From the NCBI GenBank assembly GCA_018716305.1, contig DVKB01000034.1:124001-188000 (forward strand): a DNA stretch of 64,000 nucleotides, given 5' to 3'. This stretch comes from Candidatus Scatomonas merdigallinarum (GTDB lineage: Bacteria; Bacillota; Clostridia; Lachnospirales; Lachnospiraceae). The notes below the pieces were generated by a model that was given only the letters and a program-made list of their open reading frames with translations, searched no databases and had not been told where the DNA came from. Of this stretch, positions 7,988 to 16,383 are shown in pieces. The position numbers were made by a program, and so were the translations under genes. How positions within the stretch are numbered: the stretch's first letter is position 1; every line of letters starts with the position of its first letter.

Positions 7988-8434
7988 ATGCTGCAGATCA
8001 GAAAAATGACAGGGGCGGACGCAAAAACAGTTCTCCCCATGGTATACGGTTTTTACAGAAGCGACGCAGTGGATCACGCAGTGCCGGAAGAAACCCTGAA
8101 CCGGACCTTTCAGGCGGCAGTCACAGATGGCTCCCTACTGGAGGGATTCGTTTTGGAGGATGAGACCGGCGCGGTGGGCTTTGCCTATCTCTCCCCCTAC
8201 TACGCCTGCGAAGTAGGCGGCGTCAACATGATGCTGGAGGAAATCTTTATTATTCCGGAAGCCCAGGGAAAAGGATACGGCACGGAATTTTTCCGCTGGA
8301 TGGAGGAAACCTATCCGGAGGTGCGCCGGTTCCGTCTGGAAGTAACCGAAAGCAACCAGGCGGCGGTGAGGCTGTACAAAAAACTAGGGTATGATTTTAT
8401 CCGGTATGAGCAGATGGCAAAGGACCGGAAATAA
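7988..8434 (+). CDS. GNAT-family N-acetyltransferase
   Basis: The 148-residue product is a single GNAT domain. Residues about 78-95 hold the acetyl-CoA loop region (EEIFIIPEAQGKGYGTEFF, with the Q/R-x-x-G-x-G/A pattern as QGKGYG), and the C-terminal VTESNQAAVRLYKKLGYDF is the classic last strand and helix. The ATG at 7988 has AAGAGGG nine bases upstream. The substrate is not predictable. Its 3' end overlaps by 37 bases the stop region of a broken GNAT gene on the other strand. Confidence 0.9.
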   Translation: MLQIRKMTGADAKTVLPMVYGFYRSDAVDHAVPEETLNRTFQAAVTDGSLLEGFVLEDETGAVGFAYLSPYYACEVGGVNMMLEEIFIIPEAQGKGYGTEFFRWMEETYPEVRRFRLEVTESNQAAVRLYKKLGYDFIRYEQMAKDRK

Positions 8435-8647
8435 TTTTCTCCATCACAAAATTTGTCAGCAGGACTCCCCTGCGCTCCACCTGCTGTTCCCGGACCAGCC
8501 GGTATCCCCGTTTTTCAAAAAATCCTCTGGCAGTCAGAGAGGCGTGGGTACGGATCACTGCCGTGCCCGCCGCCTGCTCCAGAGCCTCACAGAGAGCGGT
8601 GGCAACGCCCTGCCGCTGAGTGTCTTTTTTCCGCCAAGCCGTATGCT
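8398..8647 (-). pseudogene. 5'-truncated GNAT acetyltransferase remnant
   Basis: On the minus strand, directly after the stop codon of the DUF3786 gene and in a different frame, about 80 codons read as the C-terminal half of a YafP-like acetyltransferase. They contain the acetyl-CoA loop DTQRQGVATALCEALE and the terminal TARGFFEKRGYRLVREQQV...NFVMEK. There is no start codon upstream in this frame and the N-terminal half is missing. It was not in the ORF track because only a late internal ATG exists. I read it as a decayed gene, not an overlapping functional one. Confidence 0.65.
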
Positions 8648-9271
8648 TCAGATCTCCCTCCTGGCTTCCGCAGGCCGCAGCAGTTCCAATACCAGGGTCC
8701 CCACAGTAACCGCATCCTCCACCGTCAGATAGTGATCCGCGGCCGCCTCCAGCAACAGCTTTCCGGAGGCGGGAAATTCTTCGTCCTCAAACCAGATGTT
8801 CACCAGCAGGGGATATCGGGGAAGGAAAGGAATCCTGGCACAGTAATCTCCTTTTCCCTGTATTTCCTCCGCCCCCAGCTTCTGAAAACTCTCCCGCACC
8901 TGTTCCGGTGTTTTCCCTTTCAGAAAGTTTCCCAGATCCCTCTCCGCGTCCCGGTCAAATTTGGTTCCCCGGATCACTCCCTCCCGCAGACTGCCGAAAT
9001 TGATCCATTTCCCGGTCAGGGGAGTTCCGTCCGCCAGATCCAGATAGTGGAGCAGGATCAGATGCTGCCATCCCTCCACCGGGGGCTGAAAGGTACAGTC
9101 CGTCCAGGAAAGTCGCAGTTCACGCCCCAGAGATAAGATCCGCAGGGAAGCCGTTTCCTCCACAAAGGTTACTCCCGCAAGTCCGGCGATCTCCCTGGGA
9201 TCCCGGATCCTCAGACGCTCCAGGGCTGCCTTTCTCATTTCCTCAAAAGCCCGGTTGGCTGTTTCTTTCAT
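8648..9271 (-). CDS. DUF3786 domain protein
   Basis: The 207-residue soluble protein matches the DUF3786 pattern as I recall it: a helical N-terminus, then HYLDLADGTPLTGKWINFGSLREG and a C-terminal LPRYPLLVNIWFEDEEFPASGKLLLEAAADHYLTVEDAVTVG. The family is found in anaerobes, sometimes near corrinoid and iron-sulfur proteins, and has no established reaction. The ATG at 9271 has AAAGGAGG upstream. It is divergent from the TetR gene with about 170 bases between. Confidence 0.8.
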   Translation of the reverse strand: MKETANRAFEEMRKAALERLRIRDPREIAGLAGVTFVEETASLRILSLGRELRLSWTDCTFQPPVEGWQHLILLHYLDLADGTPLTGKWINFGSLREGVIRGTKFDRDAERDLGNFLKGKTPEQVRESFQKLGAEEIQGKGDYCARIPFLPRYPLLVNIWFEDEEFPASGKLLLEAAADHYLTVEDAVTVGTLVLELLRPAEARREI

Positions 9272-9377
9272 ATAAATCCTCCTTTTGATCAGGCAATTCT
9301 TCTGATTTTCTCTGATTGAAGTATAACCTAAATAACCGCTTCTGTCTATTTTTATGGGCGATTCCTTCTTTCACCTC

Positions 9378-9417
9378 TTGACAGACTCTTTTCCGCGTCG
9401 TACAATAACATTGTTAT
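9378..9417 (+). promoter_or_regulatory. Consensus promoter and palindromic operator of the TetR gene
   Basis: TTGACA (9378-9383), 17 bases, TACAAT (9401-9406) is a near-perfect vegetative promoter. A perfect inverted repeat, ATAACATTGTTAT (9405-9417), starts inside the -10 box and covers the transcription start, an ideal place for autorepression by the TetR protein encoded next. Confidence 0.8.
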
Positions 9418-9442
9418 ATCACACTGCTATATGGAGGGGATC

Positions 9443-10060
9443 ATGGAAGAAACCGCTTCTGCTACACTGAATAATATCCTGCTGGCCGCCATGGAAGAAT
9501 TTTCCGACAAAGGCTTTCTGGGAGCCTCCCTGCGGCAGATCGTAAAAAAGGCTGGTGTTACCACCGGGGCGTTTTATGGCTATTTTTCCAGCAAGGAGGC
9601 TTTATTTGCCGCTCTTGTAGAACCCCATGCCGCCGCTCTTATGGGAAAGTTTATGGAAGCCCAGACCTCTTTTGCTGAACTCCCGGAAGAACAGCAGCCG
9701 GAACATATGGGAGTGGAATCCTCCCATTGTATCCACTGGATGGTGGATTATATCTGCCGGCATCGCGAACCGGTAAAGCTGCTGCTCTGCCGCTCAGAAG
9801 GCACCAGCTATGAGCATTTTGTCCATAATATGGTGGAGATCGAGGTAGAATATACCATAAAATATATGGAAGTCCTCCGGCATCTGGGGAAAAATATCCC
9901 CCAGCTGGATGAACAGATGTGCCATATCATTGCCAGCGGCATGTTTAACGGAGTATTTGAGGTCGTGATCCACGACATGCCCAGGGACAGAGCTCTGCGC
10001 TATGTGGATCAGCTGCGGGACTTTTATACAGCCGGATGGCTGAAATTAATGGGGCAGTAA
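9443..10060 (+). CDS. TetR/AcrR-family transcriptional regulator
   Basis: The 205-residue protein has an N-terminal HTH (SLRQIVKKAGVTTGAFYGYFSSKEALF, residues about 25-55), followed by a helical ligand-binding domain with no recognisable specificity. I choose the ATG at 9443 because GGAGGGG precedes it with good spacing; the ORF track starts four codons earlier. It lies upstream of and in the same direction as the ABC pair, so it probably controls that pair and itself. A 13-bp palindrome overlapping its promoter is the likely operator. Confidence 0.9.
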   Translation: MEETASATLNNILLAAMEEFSDKGFLGASLRQIVKKAGVTTGAFYGYFSSKEALFAALVEPHAAALMGKFMEAQTSFAELPEEQQPEHMGVESSHCIHWMVDYICRHREPVKLLLCRSEGTSYEHFVHNMVEIEVEYTIKYMEVLRHLGKNIPQLDEQMCHIIASGMFNGVFEVVIHDMPRDRALRYVDQLRDFYTAGWLKLMGQ

Positions 10061-10081
10061 GCCCCATTTTCTCGGCATGAT

Positions 10082-10099
10082 AGTTAGTTTGTTCTAACT
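10082..10099. promoter_or_regulatory. TTAG-type inverted repeat (site A) before the ABC pair
   Basis: AGTTAG-TTTGTT-CTAACT is a perfect 6-6-6 inverted repeat between the TetR gene and the ABC genes. It is the first of five related sites in this window (see also 13716, 25767, 25909 and 26071) and resembles the TTAGG...CTAA boxes of DtxR/IdeR-type iron regulators. Confidence 0.5.
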
Positions 10100-10131
10100 T
10101 CATGATAGATAAAAAGCTAGGAGGTATGATT

Positions 10132-11928
10132 TTGAAGCAAAAAAAACAAAGCAGCCTGTCCCGCATTTTAAGTTACGCAGGCGGGCACAAACATCTCACC
10201 CTGCTGGGCTGCCTTCTCTCCGCTCTTTCGGCGGTACTGGGGCTGATCCCCTATGTATGCGTCTGGCTGGCGGCAAGGAATGTACTGGAGGCCTGGCCCG
10301 GCACTGACGGAATATCCGGTCTGGCCCGCTGGGGCTGGACGGCGGTCTGGACCGCCATAGGCAGTATTCTCCTGTATTTTGCGGCCCTGATGTCTACCCA
10401 TATCGCCGCCTTCCGCACAGCCCGGAATATCCGGCGTGCCGCCATGGCCCATGTACTGAAGCTTCCCCTGGGATTTTTTACAGAAAATCAGTCCGGGCGG
10501 CTGCGGAAGCTCATTGATGATAACGCCGGCCTTACAGAAGATCTTCTGGCCCACAAACTTCCTGATCTGGCGGGAACGGCAGTCACTCCCGCGGCAGCTG
10601 TTGTCATGCTGTTTCTCTTCGACTGGAGAATGGGTCTTCTGTGTCTGCTCACTATGATCCTTGCCTTCCTCTCTATGTGCCTGATGATGGGCGGAAAAAA
10701 CGCCGGTTTCTTTCATCGGTATCAGAAGGAGATCGAGCGCATGAGCGGCGAGGCGGTAGAGTATGTCCGGGGCATTCCCGTGGTAAAGATGTTTCAGCAG
10801 ACCGTCTACTCTTTCAAAGCGTTTTACGCCGCCATCCGGGATTACAGTGATCTGGCCAGTCAGTATGCCATGAGCTGCAGGGTAGGACAGACCTGCTTCC
10901 TGACTTTTATCAACGGGGCATTCGCCCTGCTGATCCCGGCGGCGCTTCTGCTGGCCTCCGGAGGAGATATCCGGACCGTGCTGGTCAATTTTATCTTTTA
11001 TGCCCTGTTCGCCCCTGCCTGCGGCCAGATGATCAACCGGATTATGTATATGAGCGAGGCGGTCATGGAAGCGGACGAGGCGGTGGGCCGTCTGGAGGAA
11101 ATTCTCAGCCGGAAACCTATGGAAGAATCCAATGAGCGGAAATCTCCGGCAAATGCCGCCGTGTCCTTTGACCATGTGACCTTTACCTATCCCGGCGCAG
11201 AGAGACCGGCTCTCAAGGATGTATCTTTCTCTGTCCTTCCCGGCCGGGTAACGGCGCTGGTCGGGCCCTCCGGCGGAGGAAAGACTACAGCCGCCAGCCT
11301 GATCCCCCGCTTCTGGGACGCGGACAGGGGGACGGTTTCCATCGGCGGAGTCGATGTGCGGGAGATGGACACGGACGCTTTAATGAAACAGGTGGCCTTT
11401 GTATTCCAGGATACCCGGCTGTTCAAAGAAAGCCTTCTGGAGAACATCCGGGCTGCCAGACCGGAGGCTTCCAGAGAGGAGGTTCTGTCTGCCGCCCACG
11501 CTGCTCAGTGCGATGACATTCTGGAAAAACTTCCCCGGGGTCTGGATACTGTGGTGGGGACAAAAGGCGTTTACCTCTCCGGAGGAGAACAGCAGCGGAT
11601 CGCCCTGGCCCGCGCCATCCTGAAAGACGCTCCCATCGTCGTGCTGGATGAGGCCACAGCCTTTGCCGATCCGGAAAATGAACACCGGATCCAGAAGGCC
11701 TTTGAAGTGCTGACCAAGGGTAAAACTGTGCTGATGATCGCCCATCGCCTCTCAACGGTGCGGAATGCGGATTCCATTCTTGTCCTGCAGGGCGGAGAGA
11801 TCGCCGAGCAGGGAAACCATAAGAGCCTGCTGGCACAGCATGGCGCCTATGCCGCCATGTGGGAGGATTACCAGCGCAGCGCCAGGTGGAAGCTTGGAAA
11901 ACAAGGAAAGAAGGAGGGAACGGTATGA
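10132..11928 (+). CDS. ABC transporter, fused permease-ATPase, first half of heterodimer (YbtP/IrtA-like)
   Basis: The protein (about 598 residues) has a six-helix type IV transmembrane domain (about 15-310) and a C-terminal ATPase with Walker A (GPSGGGKTT), signature LSGGEQQRIALARA and Walker B (VVLDEATAFADPENE). The ADPENE variant after Walker B is typical, to my memory, of the YbtPQ/IrtAB group, exporter-fold proteins that import ferric siderophores. I prefer the TTG at 10132 because AGGAGG lies seven bases before it; the ATG at 10126 is too close to that site. Its stop overlaps the start of the next gene (ATGA). A TTAG-type inverted repeat lies upstream. Confidence 0.85.
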   Translation: MKQKKQSSLSRILSYAGGHKHLTLLGCLLSALSAVLGLIPYVCVWLAARNVLEAWPGTDGISGLARWGWTAVWTAIGSILLYFAALMSTHIAAFRTARNIRRAAMAHVLKLPLGFFTENQSGRLRKLIDDNAGLTEDLLAHKLPDLAGTAVTPAAAVVMLFLFDWRMGLLCLLTMILAFLSMCLMMGGKNAGFFHRYQKEIERMSGEAVEYVRGIPVVKMFQQTVYSFKAFYAAIRDYSDLASQYAMSCRVGQTCFLTFINGAFALLIPAALLLASGGDIRTVLVNFIFYALFAPACGQMINRIMYMSEAVMEADEAVGRLEEILSRKPMEESNERKSPANAAVSFDHVTFTYPGAERPALKDVSFSVLPGRVTALVGPSGGGKTTAASLIPRFWDADRGTVSIGGVDVREMDTDALMKQVAFVFQDTRLFKESLLENIRAARPEASREEVLSAAHAAQCDDILEKLPRGLDTVVGTKGVYLSGGEQQRIALARAILKDAPIVVLDEATAFADPENEHRIQKAFEVLTKGKTVLMIAHRLSTVRNADSILVLQGGEIAEQGNHKSLLAQHGAYAAMWEDYQRSARWKLGKQGKKEGTV

Positions 11929-13676
11929 CAAAGAAGTTACAGCACTTGTTTGCTCTCAGTGAAAAAGGGGCAAAGGATCTGGTGAAAGCCGTTATCTGGT
12001 GTTTCGTGTGCAATGTAAGCCTGATGCTTCCGGTGGGGGCTGTTCTGCTGACGGCCCGGCATCTTCTGGATTCCCTGGAAAAGGGAACCAGTCCTATGAA
12101 TGGATTCTGGATCTATGCCGGTTCCGGCGCGGCTGTCCTGATTCTGCTGTTTATTCTTCACTGGTTCCAGTACGCTTCTCTGTATCTGGCAACCTATCAG
12201 GAAAGCGCCAGCCGGCGGGTGAGCCTGGCGGAAACCCTGCGCCGGCTTCCCCTGAGCTTTTTCGGGAATCGGGATCTGAGCGACCTGACCTCCACCATGA
12301 TCGCGGACTGCTCCAGCCTGGATCAGATGTTCTCCCACTATGTTCCCCAGCTGTTCGCCTCCCTTTTCTCCACTCTGGTGATCGGCATTGCTATGTTCCT
12401 CAGCGACTGGCGGATGGCTCTGGCTGTTTTATGGGTAGTTCCTGCGGCTGTCCTGCTGACGGCAGGGAGCAAGAATATTCAGGATTCCTTTGGGGCCAAA
12501 AATATCCTGAATAAGCGGGCGGTGGCGGACTGCATCCAGGAAGGACTGGAAACCATACGGGAGATCAAAGCCTGCAGCCGCCAGAAAGCCTATATGAGAA
12601 AACTGGAAGAAAAGCTGGCCGCCATGGAGAAGGGCTCCATCCATTCCGAGCTGGCAACCGGCGTGTTTGTATGTTCCGCTCAGGCCTTCCTTCGTCTGGG
12701 TCTGGCAACTACCATTCTGACCGGCGGGGCGCTGCTGGCAGCCGGTGAACTTTCCTTCCTCTATTTTCTGGGATTCCTCTTTGCCGCCGCCAGGCTTTAT
12801 GATCCCCTGGGGCTGGTGCTTCAGAATATCGCCGCTACCTTCAATACCAAGCTGCAGATCCAGCGGATGCGCTCCATTCTGGAACAGCCGGTGCAGAAAG
12901 GAACCGAGGATTTCACACCGCAGAATTACGACATTTCCTTTGACCATGTATCCTTTGCCTATAGGGAAGGAGACGGTGTGCTGGAAGATGTGAGCTTTAC
13001 CGCCCGCCAGGGAGAAGTAACGGCTCTGATCGGGCCCTCCGGCGGCGGAAAATCCACAGCCTGCAAACTGGCGGCACGGTTTTGGGACGCTTCCAGGGGA
13101 ACCGTAACCCTCGGAGGCATAGATGTATCTACTGTAGAACCGGAAACACTGTTAAAATACTATTCCATGGTATTCCAGGATGTGGTGCTGTTCCGGGATA
13201 CCGTCATGGAAAATATCCGCCTGGGACGTCGGGATGCCACCGATGAGGAAGTTCTCGCTGCTGCCCGGGCTGCCCGGTGCGAGGAATTTGTCCGGAACCT
13301 TCCTCAGGGCTATCAGACCATGATCGGAGAAAATGGCTCTACCCTCTCCGGCGGCGAACGCCAGCGGATCTCCATTGCCCGCGCCTTGTTGAAGGACGCG
13401 CCGGTCATTCTTCTGGACGAGGCTACAGCCAGCCTGGATGTGGAGAACGAAAGCGCTGTTCAGGAAGCACTCTCCCGCCTGCTTCAGGGAAAGACTGTGC
13501 TGGTCATCGCTCACAGGATGCGCACGGTGGCCGGAGCGGATCACATCGTGGTGCTGGAGCGGGGCCGCGTTGCCCAACAGGGTACACCGGAAGAGCTGAT
13601 GCGGAAAGGCGGGCTTTACCGCCGGATGGCAGAACTTCAAAAAGAAACGGCACAGTGGAAACTGGGAACCAGATAG
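11925..13676 (+). CDS. ABC transporter, fused permease-ATPase, second half of heterodimer (YbtQ/IrtB-like)
   Basis: The 583-residue partner of the preceding gene has six transmembrane helices (about 20-310) and an ATPase with GPSGGGKST, LSGGERQRISIARA and VILLDEATASLDVENES. The ATG at 11925 shares ATGA with the stop of the first gene and has AAGGAGG upstream. The two genes surely form one heterodimer in the membrane. Drug export and siderophore or haem import are both possible for this fold; the TTAG-type site, the HMA gene downstream and the DtxR-like regulator in the window favour a metal-related role. Confidence 0.87.
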   Translation: MTKKLQHLFALSEKGAKDLVKAVIWCFVCNVSLMLPVGAVLLTARHLLDSLEKGTSPMNGFWIYAGSGAAVLILLFILHWFQYASLYLATYQESASRRVSLAETLRRLPLSFFGNRDLSDLTSTMIADCSSLDQMFSHYVPQLFASLFSTLVIGIAMFLSDWRMALAVLWVVPAAVLLTAGSKNIQDSFGAKNILNKRAVADCIQEGLETIREIKACSRQKAYMRKLEEKLAAMEKGSIHSELATGVFVCSAQAFLRLGLATTILTGGALLAAGELSFLYFLGFLFAAARLYDPLGLVLQNIAATFNTKLQIQRMRSILEQPVQKGTEDFTPQNYDISFDHVSFAYREGDGVLEDVSFTARQGEVTALIGPSGGGKSTACKLAARFWDASRGTVTLGGIDVSTVEPETLLKYYSMVFQDVVLFRDTVMENIRLGRRDATDEEVLAAARAARCEEFVRNLPQGYQTMIGENGSTLSGGERQRISIARALLKDAPVILLDEATASLDVENESAVQEALSRLLQGKTVLVIAHRMRTVAGADHIVVLERGRVAQQGTPEELMRKGGLYRRMAELQKETAQWKLGTR

Positions 13677-13680
13677 CTTC

Positions 13681-13733
13681 TTGACAGGCTGGAGCAAGAA
13701 TCGTATAATCAAAACAGTTAGTTTATACTAATT
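13681..13733 (+). promoter_or_regulatory. Perfect consensus promoter with TTAG-type operator (site B) before the HMA gene
   Basis: TTGACA (13681), 17 bases, TATAAT (13704-13709) is an exact consensus promoter. From 13716 the sequence AGTTAGTTTATACTAATT carries TTAGT-N4-ACTAA (13718-13731), placed on the transcription start. A very strong promoter blocked by an operator suits derepression on metal starvation. Confidence 0.75.
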
Positions 13734-13777
13734 AAAAATCAACCATAAAAATTTTAACAGGGAGGCGCGATAGAACT

Positions 13778-14023
13778 ATGTGGAAATATACCGTCGAAGT
13801 CCGGGGAATGATGTGCGGGATGTGCGAGGCACATGTAAACGACGCTGTGCGCAAAGCCTTCCCGGTAAAAAAAGTGAGTTCTTCCCGGGGCAAAAAGCAA
13901 ACGGTGGTCATTTCTGAAAGGGAACTGGACACATCGGCACTTTCGGACGCTATCCGCAAGACCGGGTACAAGGTTGGCGAAATCCGGAAAGAGCCCTATG
14001 AAAAGAAAGGGTTGTTCGGATAA
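13778..14023 (+). CDS. Small heavy-metal-associated (HMA) domain protein
   Basis: The 81-residue protein is one ferredoxin-like HMA domain with the metal-binding motif GMMCGMCEAHV (Cys13 and Cys16), the CxxC used by CopZ/Atx1-type copper chaperones and by P-type ATPase N-domains. The C-terminal GYKVGEIRKEPYEKKGLFG is typical of a form common in gut Clostridia. No copper ATPase is in the window, so partner and metal are unknown. The start codon is 11-13 bases after GGGAGG, rather far. It has its own strong promoter with a TTAG-type operator and a 17-bp hairpin after it. Confidence 0.85.
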   Translation: MWKYTVEVRGMMCGMCEAHVNDAVRKAFPVKKVSSSRGKKQTVVISERELDTSALSDAIRKTGYKVGEIRKEPYEKKGLFG

Positions 14024-14030
14024 CTCTTTC

Positions 14031-14071
14031 ATACAATACCGCCGCCCATGAATCGGGCGGCGGTATTGTAT
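14031..14071. terminator. Long 17-bp hairpin between convergent HMA and LysR genes
   Basis: ATACAATACCGCCGCCC pairs perfectly with GGGCGGCGGTATTGTAT over a 7-nt loop. It sits 8 bases after the HMA stop and 15 bases from the LysR stop, so it could serve both strands. The flanks lack a long T-run, so termination would rely on the stem and its AT-rich base. Confidence 0.6.
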
Positions 14072-14085
14072 GTACAGATCTTCTT

Positions 14086-14988
14086 TTAGACCTCCCCCAA
14101 TAGGCGGATAAATTCTTCTGCCAGAGGGGTTAATTTGGCGTTATTCCTTATAATATAGCCAAAATAAACGGACTCCTTTCCGGATTCAATGGGAATCCCG
14201 CGGATCTGAAACGGTTCAAACCGCCCGTGGATAATCTTGCCGGACACATATGCCAGCTTTGTGTCTCGCAGAAATTGCAGGATTTCGTAGCTGCTGTCTG
14301 CGGTAACGACTTTGGGACGATCTTTTAATGTCCTCACGTCATTTTTTACATAGCCCACAAAGTTCGTATAAGAAAAGAAATCTTCTCTTGGTTGGATCAG
14401 GCTCAACCCCCGCAGCTGCTGAACATTTATTGATTTCTCCTGATACATCGGATGGGACGGACCCAAAAAAAGATATAGAGGGACTTTTCTCAACAAATGA
14501 AACGTCTGCCGTTTATGCTGCAGCATATCCTGCAGCGCAAAATACTGATGACCGGGTACGCAGACAACGGCGAGTTCCACCATATGCCTGTGCAGATATC
14601 GTATACCGTCTTCTACCGTACCCTCCCGGATCTGAAATCGGACACTGTTTTTTTCATGCCTCTGGTAAAACTTTACATAAAGCTCTGCGATCTGGCAGTC
14701 GAAATTCGCGAACACAGAAAACTGATTCATCTCCTGCTCTTCTTTCAGGCTGCCGATCTTCTCCGCACCCCGCAGAATATCCAGCGCGTACTCATAAACC
14801 TTCCTTCCCTGTTCCGTCAAAACAACACCATTTGCCCGGCGCTTCAGCAGACACATGTTTAATTCTTCCTCCAGGGCCTTTATCGTCTTGCTGATATGCG
14901 GCTGCGAGGTATACAGCGCCTCCGCGGCTGCTTTAAAGCTTCCTGTATCCACGCTGACTACAAAAAAACGCAACTGTTTTAACTGCAT
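14086..14988 (-). CDS. LysR-family transcriptional regulator
   Basis: The 300-residue protein has the winged HTH at residues 1-60 (LKQLRFFVVSVDTGSFKAAAEALYTSQPHISKTIKALEE, quoted in part as the family hallmark) followed by a substrate-binding-like effector domain. GAGAAATC precedes the ATG. It starts 30 bases after the MATE stop on the same strand, so it may be the last gene of the cobalamin-riboswitch operon. LysR regulators usually act on a divergent neighbour, but here the neighbour HMA gene is convergent. The effector is not predictable. Confidence 0.9.
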   Translation of the reverse strand: MQLKQLRFFVVSVDTGSFKAAAEALYTSQPHISKTIKALEEELNMCLLKRRANGVVLTEQGRKVYEYALDILRGAEKIGSLKEEQEMNQFSVFANFDCQIAELYVKFYQRHEKNSVRFQIREGTVEDGIRYLHRHMVELAVVCVPGHQYFALQDMLQHKRQTFHLLRKVPLYLFLGPSHPMYQEKSINVQQLRGLSLIQPREDFFSYTNFVGYVKNDVRTLKDRPKVVTADSSYEILQFLRDTKLAYVSGKIIHGRFEPFQIRGIPIESGKESVYFGYIIRNNAKLTPLAEEFIRLLGEV

Positions 14989-15018
14989 GATTTCTCCTTT
15001 GCCGTTATTTATGTTGGT

Positions 15019-16383
15019 TCACTTAACTTTCCCTCTCCTGGCTGAATATTTACCGGCCTTCACCAGATACATCAGTAAAAAAGCTGCGCCCGCCGCAATC
15101 CATGAAACGATATAAATCCAAACAATGCATTCCATATTTTCATATCTGGGCTGAATCAGCCAGATTCCCGCTATGCGCAGGAGGCAGACCGTTGCAAGCG
15201 TTATAACCATGGGGAGCAATGTATTTCCCATGCCGCAGCATGCCCCGGACAGCGCTTCCGCCACTGCGTAAAACACATAAAAGGGAGCCATCATCTGCAT
15301 ATATTTCACTACCAGCGGAAGCAGAATCCGGGCGTCTTCGCCTGAGACAAACCAGCCTCCCATGGCACCTGCGCCCAGATACAGAAACAGGCTGATGACG
15401 GATACAGTACCCACAGACATGGCAGTTCCGGTCAGTACCCCTTTGTTTATACGATGTTTTTTCCCCGCCCCAAGATTTTGCGCCACATAAGTGGTCAAAG
15501 CCGGACCCATGGCATCAGCGGCCAGCCAGACGAACATATCCAGTTTGTTGCAAACTCCCCAGGCTGCGATAGAATCGCTTCCCATGCGGTTCACACTGAC
15601 CTGTACGATGGAATTTGCCACTGGAAAAAGCATAGACTGCAGGGCAAGAGGAAAACCTGTGACGACCATTCCCTTCGCGTATTTTGAACCTCCCCACAGG
15701 GGACCTTCTGACAATATCCCTTGTCCGCGCAGAACTCGGTTCAACAGAACAAACGCGCAGACCACACTGATAATCTGCGCAGCCACAGTGGCAGCCGCCG
15801 CTCCTTCTACGCCCAGCCCGCACAAGCCAACAAGCAGATAATCTCCAACGACATTGCTAAGAGAACATAAAACCAGTACGTATAAAGGACTTTTGGAATC
15901 ACCAAAAGCCCGCAGGATCCCTGCCGCCATATTATACAGGATCATCGACCAGATTCCGCCGAAGTAGATCCGCGTGTAGGCAAGGGTCTCCCCGAAAATA
16001 TTATCCGGCACACCCATTACCTGAAGCAACTGCGGCGAAAAAACAACTCCCGCTGCGCTGCAGGCGATTCCCAGCACCGCGGCAACCGTGCAGGCCGCGC
16101 GCACCGAACATTTCATACTTTCTTTATCGCTGGCTCCAAAATAGCGGGAAGTATGAATGGCCGCGCCGGCGGCAAGCCCGTTCATAAAATTGAGCGGGAA
16201 TTTAAATAGAGTCGCCACTGCGTCAATGGATGCCAGACCTTCCTTACCTGCAAATTGCCCTACGATCACCGCATCTGTAGTCACATACAGCTGCTGGATC
16301 AGGGTTCCCAGCATGATCGGCAGCACAAAGGCAAGAATCCCTCTGCTTATGCTTCCATCCAGAAGATTCACTGCTTTTTTCAT
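15019..16383 (-). CDS. MATE-family efflux transporter, coupled to an Opp/Nik-type importer
   Basis: The 454-residue protein has about 12 membrane segments and the MATE hallmarks in its first helices (VLPIMLGTLIQQLYVTTDAVIVGQFAG) and the repeat in the second half (MLFPVANSIVQVSVNRMGSDSIAAWGV). MATE proteins export organic compounds using H+ or Na+ gradients. The ATG overlaps the stop of the upstream ATPase gene as ATGA, so it is co-translated with an ABC importer under cobalamin-riboswitch control, an unusual partnership. Whether it exports a ligand that the importer recovers is inference. Confidence 0.92.
   Translation of the reverse strand: MKKAVNLLDGSISRGILAFVLPIMLGTLIQQLYVTTDAVIVGQFAGKEGLASIDAVATLFKFPLNFMNGLAAGAAIHTSRYFGASDKESMKCSVRAACTVAAVLGIACSAAGVVFSPQLLQVMGVPDNIFGETLAYTRIYFGGIWSMILYNMAAGILRAFGDSKSPLYVLVLCSLSNVVGDYLLVGLCGLGVEGAAAATVAAQIISVVCAFVLLNRVLRGQGILSEGPLWGGSKYAKGMVVTGFPLALQSMLFPVANSIVQVSVNRMGSDSIAAWGVCNKLDMFVWLAADAMGPALTTYVAQNLGAGKKHRINKGVLTGTAMSVGTVSVISLFLYLGAGAMGGWFVSGEDARILLPLVVKYMQMMAPFYVFYAVAEALSGACCGMGNTLLPMVITLATVCLLRIAGIWLIQPRYENMECIVWIYIVSWIAAGAAFLLMYLVKAGKYSARRGKVK

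Noticed and set aside
10168-11175. 335-residue minus-strand ORF
   Set aside because: Shadow of the first ABC transporter gene.
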